A stretch of DNA of 64,000 bases. It comes from Acestrorhynchus altus (Eukaryota > Chordata > Actinopteri > Characiformes > Acestrorhynchidae). The notes under the pieces were generated by a model. The model searched no databases and was not told the DNA's origin. It saw nothing but the letters and a program-made list of their open reading frames with translations. Positions 23,060 to 33,934 of this stretch are shown piece after piece. Each line of letters opens with the position of its first letter. Position 1 is the first letter of the stretch. The DNA is taken from assembly GCA_034509495.1 (NCBI GenBank), contig CM067510.1, positions 30,325,889-30,389,888 of the forward strand, written 5' to 3'. Made by a program: the position numbers and the translations under genes.

Positions 23060-23420
23060 AATGAATGATTAACTAGATTGATATGGGCAATATTTATTGA
23101 TCTACACATACAGAAGTAGTGTCTCTCAGTATGGCATTGGGTATAACGTAACATGCCAGATGTCTTGGCATAGAGTTGTAGAGGTTCCTTATGGTGTCCT
23201 GTGATCATCTCATGCATGTATATTCTCACGCAGTTCCTGCAGATTGTGCTGTAGGGGTGGAGTGTTGATTGATAGCGTATGCAATAGCATCCCAAATATT
23301 CAATCGGGGGTAGGTCTGGCAATGTGACTGGCCATGGCATAGGACCTGTGTCCTCTAGGTGAGCTCTTCAGATGGCACCGGTACTATGTGGTCAAGCATT
23401 GTTCTGTTACAATAGTGCAC
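23060..23420 (-). pseudogene. Badly decayed Tc1-like transposase C-terminus
   Basis: The minus strand near 23340-23275 reads WPVTLPDLPPIEYLG, recalling the W-P-x-x-S-P-D-L-x-P-I-E motif that holds the third catalytic residue in Tc1-type transposases. The following codons (MLRYTQCHTER) are only loosely alignable to the family's tail. No termini identified. Confidence 0.5.
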
Positions 23421-23589
23421 TGAAGTGTGTGTTCATAGTGTGCAACTATTTTTTGACAATTAGTGTATATGAATGGTCTGTATTGGGTTACATTCTAAGA
23501 AATGCTCTACTGTATATAGTACGGAAAAGTATGCAAGTATGACGGAATCCTATAAACCAGACAAAGACTCTTGAGTCTACAAAAGTTGG
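23421..23589. other. Short unique spacer
   Basis: Nothing recognised. Confidence 0.4.
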
Positions 23590-23975
23590 ATTGTCCGAGG
23601 ATCCTGCTGCTTGCCATTGGCAGCCGGAGTCAGAGGGAGAGCAAAAGTGGCCTGCTCCTTTCTGGGTGGGTAGATGGTATTCTCTCCCCACATTACACAC
23701 TCAGTGTGATGCTGGTCGGCACAGGCGCCTGTCAACCATTGCATCAGAGCTAGGGACCCGACGCTTTCCTCTTAGAGAGTTGGCTGTCCGGCGAGGATGC
23801 AAATGACGGCAATTGGAAAAGAGGCGGTAGGCTGGTGTCACATGTATTAGAGGAAGCATGTGCTCGCTTTGTCCCCCTAGTGTTGGGAGCATCACATGTG
23901 ATAGGGGGAGTACTATAATGGGGTTGGTGAATTAGTACAGCTAAATTCGCGGGAGTAAATTGGGTAAAAAATATT
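23590..23975 (+). mobile_element. tRNA-derived SINE family 1, longest copy (head lost)
   Basis: The body runs TCCTGCTGCTTGCCATTGGC, then a CAGAGGGAGAGCAAAAGTGG segment and a TGTTGGGAGCATCACATGTG segment, ending in an A-rich tail and an AAT microsatellite. The copy at 63555 has the same landmarks in reverse complement plus an intact tRNA-like head, which here is degenerate. Confidence 0.65.
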
Positions 23976-24012
23976 ATAATAAAATAAATAAAATAATAAT
24001 AATAATAATAAT
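23976..24012 (+). repeat. (AAT)n/(AATAAA) SINE tail
   Basis: A-rich short tandem repeats directly at the 3' end of the SINE copy, in the position of a retroposon tail. Confidence 0.85.
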
Positions 24013-24639
24013 CTGTGTATATAGACTTCTACAGCAGTAACCACTTTTAACTGAGAGGGAGGGATATGGGTTTCACATCATTTACATTGGGCAGTTAAGT
24101 TAGGACAGTATGTTAAAGATAACTCCACCATGTGGAGGCTGTCCTTTAGTCTGGTTATGACCCGTTTATTACTTCATGCATCATTATATACAGTTATGTT
24201 ATAATATATAAAAGAACCATAATTGCTCATTGCTTGGTCTGCTTTTAAAAACCTGACTTAAGTTCTTTCTGTTGATTACTTGTTTACTTGTATAACCCAT
24301 ACTGGTCATTTTGTGGGTTACTTGTGACCCTTTTAGTGCTTCAAACTGTCACCGTACATCATTTCCAAACGTCTGGTGCTGCTGCCCGGTCTACTCACCA
24401 TTCCTTCGCTGTGTGTGCGGTGTTGTCTTGGAGTTGACTTGGCCGTTGGGGTTCCCTGTGTTCCTACAGCCATGACTGAGTTCAGGCCTCTGCTCAGCAT
24501 TCTTCACTGCGTTCATCGCCCTGGCCACGCTCCCCTTCACTTCAGATCACCCACAGTCTGTCCCCCTGCCAAGACACACTCATCAGAACAAGGCAGCCAT
24601 AATAACGAGCTTTGACTCACATTGACTCACGCAACACAT
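24013..24639. other. Unique DNA, no gene seen
   Basis: The + frame at 24376-24615 (79 codons) has no recognisable domain or start context. Confidence 0.4.
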
Positions 24640-25280
24640 TCAAACGTTAAAACACTCTCTACGTCACTTAGCAGCTAAACCTCATTCCTGTTGTTGGAGC
24701 GGCTTTATAATAGTCTTGATTTCGCACCATAGTGCCGAGTACACGGGGGAGCTCTCTGTTGATTCTGCATAAAACCCGTTTAAGCCGGAAGACATTCAGC
24801 AGCAACCAGAGCGAGCCTGTTTATTTACAAAGCGTAAGCTCACTTAAAGTCCACAAATGTATCTCCCAGCCCGAGTGCCAGCCAACTTATTAATTTACAG
24901 AATTTACAGAGTGCAGGCCTCACTAGGGCCTCGCTTATGGGATAGTGCTACGCACACAAACTCGCAATTCAGTAGCTTTGAGAGCCCCCTCAACGTGTCC
25001 TGGTGAAAAACGAGGCCTTCTCCTGCTCCTCCACAAGCCAAAGCCTCTGCATGTATAGTACATCATCTACAGCAACAAACCGCATAGGGCACTACAAACA
25101 CACATCTGTGTTTTCTTTAATAAGCTGTGTTTTCAAAGCCACTTAGATGACTTGAAGGACATTAATTCCCCCCAAAATGTCGCGGCTTGCAAAAATACTT
25201 GTGTTATCGAAACCCTGCTGCCAATTTCTTGCACATCTGGGAGGCCTAAAAGCGTTTCTAACGTACCACAGTGTTCGGAG
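24640..25280. promoter_or_regulatory. Candidate conserved non-coding block
   Basis: Repeat-free. It includes GTTTATTTACAAAGCG near 24819 (forkhead-type core), CAACTTATTAATTTACAG near 24882 and AATTTACAG words. Interpreted as possible enhancer sequence by texture only. Confidence 0.25.
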
Positions 25281-25651
25281 TGATGGATTTTATCCAACAA
25301 ATGATTTCAAATCTAATCAGATAATCAAATATATGCTAATATGACTTTCTAGTATGTTTTCACAGGCTGGTCAAAAAGTATAAATTAGATTTGCGTTTCC
25401 GCACAAGCTCACAGGACTCTTTCTGTTCAGGGCCAGTTTATCAAACCAATTCAGAGTGAATATATTTCTTGACACTTGCGCAATCCACACTTTTATGATG
25501 ATTCAAATGTAGACAATTCGGCTATTGTCCCCACTTTTTCGATAATTCCACTGATATTTGAACACTTCTGCACACTGATATTGATCTGATTAGGGTGTGA
25601 CGGTAACAGATTGTCATCGTAAGACATACAAAACTTCAACATTCTTCGTCT
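25281..25651. other. AT-rich unique DNA
   Basis: Nothing recognised before the ATT array. Confidence 0.4.

Positions 25652-25715
<64 letters not shown>
25652..25715. repeat. (ATT)n microsatellite
   Basis: About 21 uninterrupted ATT units. Confidence 0.95.
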
Positions 25716-25716
<1 letters not shown>

Positions 25717-26093
25717 CAAATAAATATAAACTAAATAAATAAATAATAAAGAAAACTGCATGTGAGATGGACTATTTTGTATCCATCTAACAACTATGTT
25801 AACTGTGGGTTAAGCTGTTGATTATTTACTTCATTACTCAACTGATTGGTTTTGAAAACCAATGGTGACATATATATGGTATGGTATAATAACCATTCCC
25901 TTTAATACCATGGTACACGTAAAATTGGTTTCCCGCGGCAACCCTAGTTCAGATATGCATGAAGTCATTGACAGAAGACTCTGCAGATTGTTTTTGTTGT
26001 GACTGTTGTTGTTATTTGACAGTAGTTCTCAGAAGAGATTCTCACCTAAATGTATTTCATAAAATCAATGTGTGGTGGAGACGTTGCATTGTA
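25716..26093. other. AT-rich spacer between two microsatellites
   Basis: ATAAATA-rich at the left; a GGTATGGTATAATAACCATT segment near 25879 is locally palindromic. No coding signal. Confidence 0.4.
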
Positions 26094-26127
26094 AAAAAAT
26101 AAATAAATAAATAAATAAATAAATAAC

Positions 26128-26166
<39 letters not shown>

Positions 26167-26168
26167 AA
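26094..26168. repeat. (AAAT)n microsatellite
   Basis: About 18 AAAT units with one CTAA interruption near 26126. Confidence 0.95.
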
Positions 26169-26559
26169 TCCCTTTATTATTATTTGCTATTTTATATTGT
26201 AAACATGAAATACTGTCACTGACTGTTTTGGATAGAAATAAAATGGCTATATCTAGACCCTATGGTTTTCACAATGATGCATTTTTCAGGACACATATTA
26301 TCACATATCCTTAAATGAAAACCACGAAGGAAGACATGAAAGAAAGGGTCCTACTATATCACGACAGCAAGTATCTTTTACCACCAGTCGAAATTGTTCA
26401 CATCCATTTATTTACACATACATTTTGAAAAATTAGTGGAATTCCACTTAAGTTTCTGACTAGCATTCAATTATGGAATACCCACAGATCACCAAATAAC
26501 AAAAGAAAAACTACAACAACTAGATAACAGAGAATTCCGGAGGAAAGAAAAGATTCCAG
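26169..26559. other. Unique DNA, no gene seen
   Basis: No repeat or coding signature. Confidence 0.4.
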
Positions 26560-27230
26560 AGGATGACGTACCTCCTCCTTCTGTTCCAGGAGAAGGCTTT
26601 TAATGAGCTCTTAACTGATGGGCAAGACTTAAAAACCCTTTCTCAGATGGAATCCTGGCAATTTATATGCTAGTGACAGTTAGGAGCACAGCTCTGTCGG
26701 ATAAACGTGCCAGATGTGTGCCATGTCATAGAACTGCGACGATGCCACCCAGAGCACCGCAGTAAAACAGCACGAGAGGCAGCTTTAAAGACTATGATAG
26801 CATCTCTGACCATGTGATGTGTGCTCATGTTCATAATTTGTCTTACCTGCGGTGAGTTAAGATGGTTAACAATGGAATTTGTTACTATCAGTTACCCTGA
26901 TTACCGTATCCCTAATGTCATCATTGTAAATTCTGCACACCACTGGGCAGCCCAGGCCTGAACTTTAATGGCCGGCTGGACCAGCGGGGTTGGTTCATTT
27001 GTATTCTCAGAGTCAGCATTATAAAGGGCAGCTGATTTAATCAGAACTGGAGTTTCCAGGGTGGTCTCCTCCAATGACGGCGTTGTAAAATAAGCCGTTA
27101 GGTTCACATCAAAGCCACCCGACCAGCCGTCATCAGCAGGAGGCAGCTTTCATTGAGAAATTAATTTCGAGGCAGCTTTATGCGGCGTTTTCTTTCCTAT
27201 TGTAATTTTTAATCATCTGCCTCTTCTCTC
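26560..27230. promoter_or_regulatory. Candidate conserved non-coding cluster with repeated GGCAGCTTT
   Basis: A repeat-free stretch in which the 9-mer GGCAGCTTT occurs three times in the same orientation (26778-26786, 27142-27150, 27171-27179). The last two flank GAGAAATTAATTTCGA, a near-palindromic homeodomain-type core. AGCTGATTTAATCAG near 27030 and TTTTTAATCATCTGCC near 27207 add further AT cores. It looks like developmental enhancer sequence. No coding frame of substance; conservation untested. Confidence 0.32.
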
Positions 27231-27245
27231 ACTTTTGCTCACTTC

Positions 27246-27260
27246 TTTTTTTTTTTTTTT
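27246..27260. repeat. Poly-T run of 15
   Basis: Simple homopolymer inside the candidate regulatory stretch. Confidence 0.9.
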
Positions 27261-27299
27261 CTTCCCCTCCATCTCTCCCCTCCTTGCTGACCACCAGTT

Positions 27300-27870
27300 G
27301 AGTTGAGCCATGTCCAAATTTATGGGAGGTTTTCATTGCTTTCCTTATTTATGTTGGGGTTATTCCAGGACTTGCAAGATGAGTCTGAGGAGGAATTAAC
27401 ACTAGGATACTTTTTTCCTCCGTCTATTATATAACCATCCCCGGCTGCCATTCAGGCCAGTGCTGAGATGGGAGGATTATTTTACAGCATTTTTCGCTGC
27501 TTATACTTAATAAGAAGAAGTGCCCTCGTGATACCCAAACATAAAGAACAGTTAACGTAAAGTTATGATGTATCCAGTGATAACAAATCCCACCTCAGGA
27601 TAGCCCGGCAGAAAATAGCTGGAATGGTGAACAGATCCAGGCAACAATGGAGCGCCTCCGCGAGCCGAGCTGGACGGCAGCTAATAATCAAGCGGAATGT
27701 AAACCTGAAAATTTGCGGGGTGACGTTTCTAACAAACGAGGTGCAAATGCACTAATCAGAGGTTTTATGAGCAGCTGAGGTGAAACCTGAAAACCTGGCT
27801 CTAATGGACGGTGTGATGTGTTCCAAACGCCTCGCGGGAGACGCGACAGTGTTTCAGCATCTATTCCACA
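27300..27870. promoter_or_regulatory. Candidate conserved non-coding block
   Basis: Continuation of repeat-free sequence. It holds GGAGGAATTAACACTAGG near 27391, GGCAGCTAATAATCAAGCGG near 27676 and GCACTAATCAGAGG near 27748. It is flanked by simple repeats but contains none, and carries no recognisable exon. Confidence 0.28.
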
Positions 27871-28449
27871 GTAAATAGAGCCTTGAATAACAAAAAGGTG
27901 CCGGCGTGAAAAACAGCACACATCACAGGACAAGCTGTTATTAAATTATTTTTTTTTTTACCCAAGGATTTGGCAAGATTTAGAGCTTTTGCCATTCTAT
28001 AATAAACAATAGCATGGCTATATTGAAAATATTTACTTAATTCTCTAAAGTGACTTATGGCAACATTGGCTACTAAACAGAATGTCATGAGTGTTATGGC
28101 GTCAGGTGCCATAGACTGTATAAATATTCTCTGTACACTTGTTTATAGGAAAACCCCATCTGGTTTTGGCTAGCACCGGCAGACATACCGGTGACCCCAG
28201 GTTTTTCTAATGGAAAATATAACACAAGTGTTTGCTAAGCTGGGTCTAAGCTGAGAGAACTACAGCAGTCAACTGTCAAGTGACAGACAAGACAACGTTG
28301 TAAAAGGCTGCAGGCTCCAGATTCAAAGGTCAGGAGCTTTTTTCGTGCCTAGTAAATACGTTGAGAATGTTAAGATCTGAAGACCAACCTGAAGAAAAAA
28401 AAAAAGAAACAGGCAGCATTCCTTTACTCTTCCTTATCCATTCCACTAC
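27871..28449. other. Unique DNA, no gene seen
   Basis: A T-rich run lies near 27946. No domain or repeat recognised. Confidence 0.4.
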
Positions 28450-28960
28450 ACAATGAATGGCACAGGTACAGTCTAATCCCGTACTGTCTGATCTAGGCCC
28501 ACCTATTGCAAGAAGAGTTGGTCAGTACGCAGCTTTGATGTACACATGTTTGATGATTGGATTGATAAACAACTCCACTGGCTTCCAGTCAAATATAGAA
28601 TCACATTCAAAGTACTTCTCTATACATTCAAGGCCATCCATAATCTCGCCCCCTTACATCTCTCAGATCTCCTCACAATCGCACCCTCTTTCCGCTCGCT
28701 CAGATCCTCCTCTTCCATCCATCTCCCGGTCCCTTCTGCTCGTCTGAGTACCATGGGGTTCAGAGCCTTCAGCTGTTCTGCTCCAAAACTCTGGAACTCC
28801 CTCCCACCCGACATCCGTAACATTGGTTCCCTTCCTCTCTTTAAATCTAGACTCAAAACTCACCTGTTCAATGAAGCATATTCTCTATAATTTTTGCTAT
28901 CATTTCTCTATAATTTCTCACTATAATTTCTCTATAGTTTTACCATGTTTTATAAATAAA
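28450..28960 (+). mobile_element. Non-LTR retrotransposon (LINE) 3' end with ORF2 C-terminus
   Basis: A 114-codon + frame at 28546-28890 contains LHWLPVKYRITFKVLLYTFK, APLHLSDLL, RAFSCSAPKLWNSLPPDI and LPLFKSRLKTHLF. This is the typical C-terminal tail of the reverse-transcriptase protein of L2/CR1/Rex-type LINEs in fish. A second frame (28457 onward) holds the piece just upstream, so there is a frameshift near 28546. The stop codon at 28888 is followed by about 70 bp of short UTR and then an (ATT)n array, as expected for a LINE 3' end. It is 5'-truncated: the endonuclease and catalytic RT are absent. Confidence 0.88.
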
Positions 28961-28963
28961 ATG

Positions 28964-28964
<1 letters not shown>

Positions 28965-29030
<66 letters not shown>
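28965..29030 (+). repeat. (ATT)n array at the LINE 3' end
   Basis: About 21 ATT units directly after the LINE UTR, probably grown from its retrotransposition tail. Confidence 0.9.
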
Positions 29031-29299
29031 GCATTCCACCTGCAGTCAGAATACAGTGGCATGCACTGGTCAAAGGCTCTATTATTGTCCATAAATGAGT
29101 ACAAGATGGCCACATTTCTAAAAGATATAAAGTTAAAGAGGATTATATCTTTATTTCCATCTTTTAATACTTTTAAAATAAAAAGGAGTAGGTCCCAAAT
29201 CAAACGTTGAAGCACACAGCATGACCAGTACCTATGACACCCCTTTTGACAACTTCAGAAGGTGAAAATGTGCCCAGCAGTCTAATGTGTTAGTACTAT

Positions 29300-29375
29300 G
29301 ATCCAAGGATTGCAGGTTCTGAATCAGCAAAACTGGGTCATGCCGCTTGCCATCAGCAGCTGGAGACTGAAACAG
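29300..29375 (+). mobile_element. tRNA-derived SINE family 1, head fragment
   Basis: ATGATCCAAGGATTGCAGG, a degenerate B-box-like segment, then GCCGCTTGCCATCAGCAGC match the head-body junction of the family. It breaks off at the GT array. Confidence 0.5.
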
Positions 29376-29382
29376 CAAAACT

Positions 29383-29447
<65 letters not shown>
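29383..29447. repeat. (GT)n(GA)n microsatellite
   Basis: About 28 GT units followed by five GA units. Confidence 0.95.
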
Positions 29448-29819
29448 AAACCTTGCTGGTTTTAACTGTTATAGTGCTTATAAAGAAGAACGAATGAATG
29501 GAAACTTCACCTTTTACTGTGGTTATGGTTAGGGTTTGGTTAGGGTTTGGTTTAGGTGCAGATGTTGGCAATATGATTACAGTAGTTGCTTTGAAACATT
29601 CTCTGTTCAAATCATTTAATAAATGTGCGAATTCATTTTCAGTCCACGTGCTGTAGAAATATAAATAAAAATGGATACATATTGGCCATGTTTTTAGTAC
29701 AATATCAAATAATTACAAGTACAATATCATTCACTTGTTCTAGAGCAGTTACATGAAATATTTATATTATGAGGCTTAAACTTTCAAACCTTCCTTCAAA
29801 TTCACAAATCTCACTTACT
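29448..29819. other. AT-rich DNA, nothing recognised
   Basis: It contains a short GGTTAGGGTTTGG tandem near 29527. This is not a telomere array (two units only). Confidence 0.4.
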
Positions 29820-30825
29820 TTAACCTTTAGAACCCCAGGTCAATTTTGTGGGATGTTTCATAGTTTGACATTTTTATTTGGCAAAATGTTAGAAACAGAT
29901 TTATAGAAGACAGTCAGGAGATCAAATGATATAAAAATTTTTGTATTAGTAAACATGAACAGAATTTATATATTTGCATGTTTGACATGTTTTAAACTAA
30001 AATATACTTGTTTACCTTTTTTTTGCATATAAGGATTAAAAAGCAATGGAAATTCTTCAAGGGTGTTTTTGATCTGGAAATACAAGATTTGCGATGACCT
30101 ATTTGCAATGATTAGATTGACAATGTTATTAATAATAGTTAGCTCTTCTAAATACTTGAATTCTTTTTGTTATATATGTATGCATCAGAACTCTCCATTC
30201 ACAGGACCTTTACTTTGAAATTTGCACAGTGTGAGCAAAACAAAAAGGAGCAAACAGCCCCTCCTTCTCATTTTACTTGCGTCTTTTAGTTAATGATTTA
30301 ATGATGTTTTTTTAGAAGCTCCTGTTATTAAAATCCAATATAATAAAACAGTTTTTATTACCTGAGATGTTGGTCATACTGGCCCTGAAGTTTTGGGCTG
30401 CTGTGACAACCAGTTTTAGAGATTGGCATGGATCCAAGATGCAAAATCATCCAAAAAATTAAGACCACCTAATTTTTTTATATATATTTTGTCACAGTAA
30501 TAAGCTATATAATAAAATATCATAATTTTCTTTTTGATTCTCAACTTAAAGACACCCATCTGCAACTTTTTCTACATTAAAAAAAAAACAAAAAAACAAA
30601 ACAAAACAGGTATTTGGCAATTTTTGATAACAACTTGGTCACTTTCATCAAGATATTAAACTTCTGATAGTTTGTACACACCAAGTAATTACATATTTAA
30701 GAAGCCAAAGTCCTTCCATAAAGATATCATCATATGCCATGTAATTACTGTGTTATTACAAAAAAGCGGCAGTGTCAAAAACGCACAAAAGACACAGCTT
30801 GTATAGCTAGGGCTCTAAGGGTTAA
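29820..30825 (+). mobile_element. TTAA-family (piggyBac-like) element, copy B, longest
   Basis: Left end TTAACCTTTAGAACCCC at 29820 and right end GGGCTCTAAGGGTTAA ending at 30825 are inverse copies of each other, with TTAA outermost on both sides. TTAA duplication and ends starting CCC are hallmarks of piggyBac transposons. The left 460 bp carries the family core (GTCAATTTTGTGGGAT near the end; TTGATCTG; CAGCCCCTCCTTCTCATTTT). From about 30290 to 30730 the interior differs from the other copies. At 1006 bp it has no transposase frame, so it is non-autonomous. Confidence 0.72.
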
Positions 30826-31815
30826 AGAACCCTCCCTGTTCTATGGCATTTCTCCAAAGAATCCTTTCTGGCACCTTTATGTTTCAGAGAGATCTAGCAA
30901 TAACACTGCTATTAAACGGTCTTAGCCAAAACGTTGGATATTTACCGCCCGTGTCCAAAGTCAGTCTCACTTGCCCATGTCGTGTAACATAAAATCAATA
31001 ACCTACCAAGGATCCCACAAATACCAAGCTTTCTAAACCTAAAATTAACTTAAAATGCTCCAATGGCATTACGAGGGTTATTAATTGTAGAACGTGCTGA
31101 ACATCACAGGGCACTTTTTGTGGCATTTACCTTTTTATGACCAATGTGGTTTAGTCTAGAAAGCTGCTAAAAGCCACACATGACAGGTGATGCATACAGA
31201 CCAACACTGTGACTTATGCGAGATTAGCTATGTAAACTGATGGGGAAAGTTGGGAGGTTAAACATCCAAATAAATACAGAAAAGGAGAGACAATTTGTTC
31301 ATGGCCGTGATCAACAGTATATTCGTTTGAGAGTGAAGCACAACACGGAAACTGACACAGACAAACGGACTTGCTTAGGAAGAACCCGTTAACCCAATTA
31401 AATTGTTCCAGGGATGTGCTTTAAACACCAGAGTGGTACACAGTCGGATGGGACTCGCTTTACAGCCATTGTTTAATCCCACGTTCAGAGTTTATGGTTT
31501 GTGCACCGTCTGAAAACCCTAAGCAAGGCCTCATTACATCACATCCTAAGCCACAACTAAACCAAACCCAACATGACATCTGAAATGAATTGGTCAACAT
31601 TACATGCTACTATTTGCCTAAACCAAGTATAAATTTTAGCCACTGTAATGAGCAAAACAGTTTACATTTCTAGGCTTCAGAGTGTAGACTATTTTTTTAA
31701 CAAATACTTCTGGCTGGAATCTTTATTTTACTAGGGAAGGTGCACTGAGAACGGCTTTGCATTTCCAAACGTAGCTCCTCAAGACAGATTTTCTCATGCA
31801 TGCTTAGCGAATTCA
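30826..31815. other. Unique DNA, no gene seen
   Basis: The middle part (about 31190-31560) is repeat-free and balanced; no coding signature. Confidence 0.4.
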
Positions 31816-31844
31816 CCCCCCCCCCCCCACACACACACACACAC
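31816..31844. repeat. Poly-C (13) followed by (AC)8
   Basis: A 13-C run directly abuts a CA microsatellite. Confidence 0.9.
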
Positions 31845-32428
31845 CTAACCTGGTCAATAGCTGCACGGTTAATGAATGTCCAGTCCTAGTACTAGGATTG
31901 GCTGGTGAAACCAGGTCAAGGCCGAGACCTGGACATGTTCATAACTTGCCCAGGAAAAGGTGAAAAATGCATATAATGCACCCTACTGACCTCCTTACCC
32001 AGAGACCAAACCTGTAGTTCGTTTGTTTTTGTCCAGTTAGAAAAAATTATGAACTTGCGTTTCCATTGGTGGTTTGCAAAAGTGTAAGTGCACCATAATG
32101 AGTCACAACAAACCACATGAGAACATTAGACTTGTGTTTCAGGTTGTATCACACTAAAAAAAGCTCTCAAGAGTTCATTTGGGACTGGACCGGCACCACC
32201 TCCATTAAAAGCTGTTTTGGTTGACGTGATTACTATTTTCACACCTGCCCAATGAAAAGCTTGATTTAACCTTAGTAAAAACTGAGTCATTTCATGATTA
32301 AGACCGAGATAAGACCCAGATCATTGTCAAGACCAATCCAGAGACTAGACACCAAGACCAATACAAAAGGACTAAAAGTCCTCCATATAAAATTGGAAAA
32401 TCAATTAAAAGTGTTAATATCAATAAAG
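31845..32428. other. Unique DNA, no gene seen
   Basis: No recognised repeat or coding signal. Confidence 0.4.
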
Positions 32429-32430
32429 TA

Positions 32431-32955
32431 CAGGGGTTGGACAATGAAACTGAAACACCTGGTTTTAGACCACAATAATTGATTAGTTTGGTGAACTAGG
32501 GCCTCCTTTTCCGGCCAATACAGCATCAATTCGTCTTGGGAAGGACATTTTTTGGATACAATCCGGGTTAGCACCCCAACATTCCTTTCAGACAGCTTCC
32601 TCTTGCGTCCACAGTTAATCCTGTTGGATGTGGTTGGTCCTTCTTGGTGGAGCTGACATTACCCTGGATCCCGTGGCTCTTGATACATCAAAAAGACTTG
32701 CTGTCTTGGTCACAGATGCGCCAGCAAGACATGCACCAACAATGTGTCCTCTTTTGAACTCTGGTATGTCCCCCATAGTGTTGTGTTCATTGCAATATTT
32801 TGAGCAAAAATTGTGCTCTTACCTGCTAATTGAACCTTCACACTCTGCTCTTACTGGTGCAATTAATGAAGATTGGCTACCAGGCTGCTCCAATTTAGCC
32901 ATGAAACCTCCCACACTACAATGACAGGTGTTTCAGTTTCATTGTCCAACCCCTG
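32431..32955 (-). mobile_element. Tc1/mariner-like element with 31-bp perfect inverted ends and N-C fused transposase remnant
   Basis: Perfect 31-bp inverted termini begin CAGGGGTTGGACAATGAAAC, flanked by TA on both sides (32429-32430, 32956-32957). The minus strand encodes a helix-turn-helix segment, EFKRGHIVGACLAGASVTKT (around 32770-32700), typical of a Tc1-type N-terminus. Closer to the left terminus it encodes PDCIQKMSFPRRIDAVL and AGKGG, the C-terminal end. The catalytic DDE middle is deleted and stops interrupt the rest. A 98-codon + frame across it is an antisense shadow. Perfect termini despite a dead gene suggest it was mobilised in trans rather recently. Confidence 0.88.
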
Positions 32956-32957
32956 TA

Positions 32958-33259
32958 CACCATACCTATCCAGGTATACTCATTAAGGTATAGTCATTAC
33001 TGACACAGACATTCATCTATGCATGCAGAGCTTTTCCATAAAAAAAAAACATCACCAACTGAATGAAACACTCTAGAGTACCTGCACATGAGCCGGAGCT
33101 CTCTAGATCAATGCCAAGTGTTTGTTATAGACTAGATGTGGAAAAAAGGATAGATGGTCCTGGTCTAGGATCCCTAAATCAAACGTCTCTGAAAATCCAT
33201 TAATTAGTATGTCAACACATTACATACATCCATTTATTCATTTGATCAGTTTTTTTTTT
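32958..33259. other. Unique spacer
   Basis: Short A-run near 33040 and T-run near 33251; nothing else recognised. Confidence 0.4.
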
Positions 33260-33517
33260 CAAACTCAGTCCTGATGCCCATCTGTACGGCACATTTAGTG
33301 GATTCCCTGGTTCCAACACAACTCCACCAATTCTCTGTCTCTAGTGTCATTATGTGTACAGTCTTAACTTACGTTTAAGGTTTCTGTACTAATGTTTGAT
33401 GTTTCTTATCTTAAAGTTTGAATGTTGAGGAGAACTACCAGTTGCAGGGGGTGTGTTAAAGCAGGGAAACCACTAAAATGCACAGTGCAAGGAGACGGCA
33501 GGACTGCTTTGAGAAAC
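33260..33517. mobile_element. Palindromic MITE family M3, copy 1, split by about 100 bp
   Basis: Left half CAGTCCTGATGCCC..GCACATTTAGTGGATTCCCTGG and right half GTGTGTTAAAGCAGGGAAACCACTAAAATGCACAG are inverse copies. The same sequence occurs compactly at 55371-55510 and as a right half at 41937-42032. About 100 bp of extra sequence separates the halves here. Confidence 0.65.
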
Positions 33518-33934
33518 ACGGCATTATGTAGAAAATAGAGGAAAAGGTTGTCGTTCCTGTTTTCACTGCCAAATATGTCTTTAGTGTAAAGGAATATTGC
33601 AGAAACGATATGCAAGGTACAAGTGATTAATCAGTACGTCCACGATCAGTTATGAGGTATGAGGCTAAGTTAGTTAAGTAAGCAAATAGCTATACTGAAA
33701 TGTGAGAGAAAAAAAAGAAAAAAGTAAATTCTAAAGTAAAAATCTCAGTATTTAACAATTGGCACCCCCACACAATTAATAATGCATGTACCGAGTCTGG
33801 CTGTGGTACAGTAATGACGCTGCTCATCTAATTTACATTGACGTGAGAATTTTCAGTCATTCAGTTTGTAAATTAAATGATGCTGGTATGCCAGATATTG
33901 TTATTTTCAATAAAATAATTTTAATATTTGTAAA
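33518..33934. other. AT-rich DNA, nothing recognised
   Basis: It may include the decayed outer end of the TTAA-family copy that follows. Confidence 0.4.

Noticed and set aside
28823..29098. Frame with a long Tyr run (and an Ile run on the other strand)
   Set aside because: Translation of the ATT microsatellite. The same applies near 54850-55068 and to TA-array Tyr-Ile frames.
29527..29553. GGTTAGGGTTTGG repeats, telomere-like
   Set aside because: Only two imperfect units; not an interstitial telomeric array.
32628..32924. 98-codon + strand frame inside the perfect-ended element
   Set aside because: The recognisable transposase segments are on the minus strand, so this frame is an antisense shadow.
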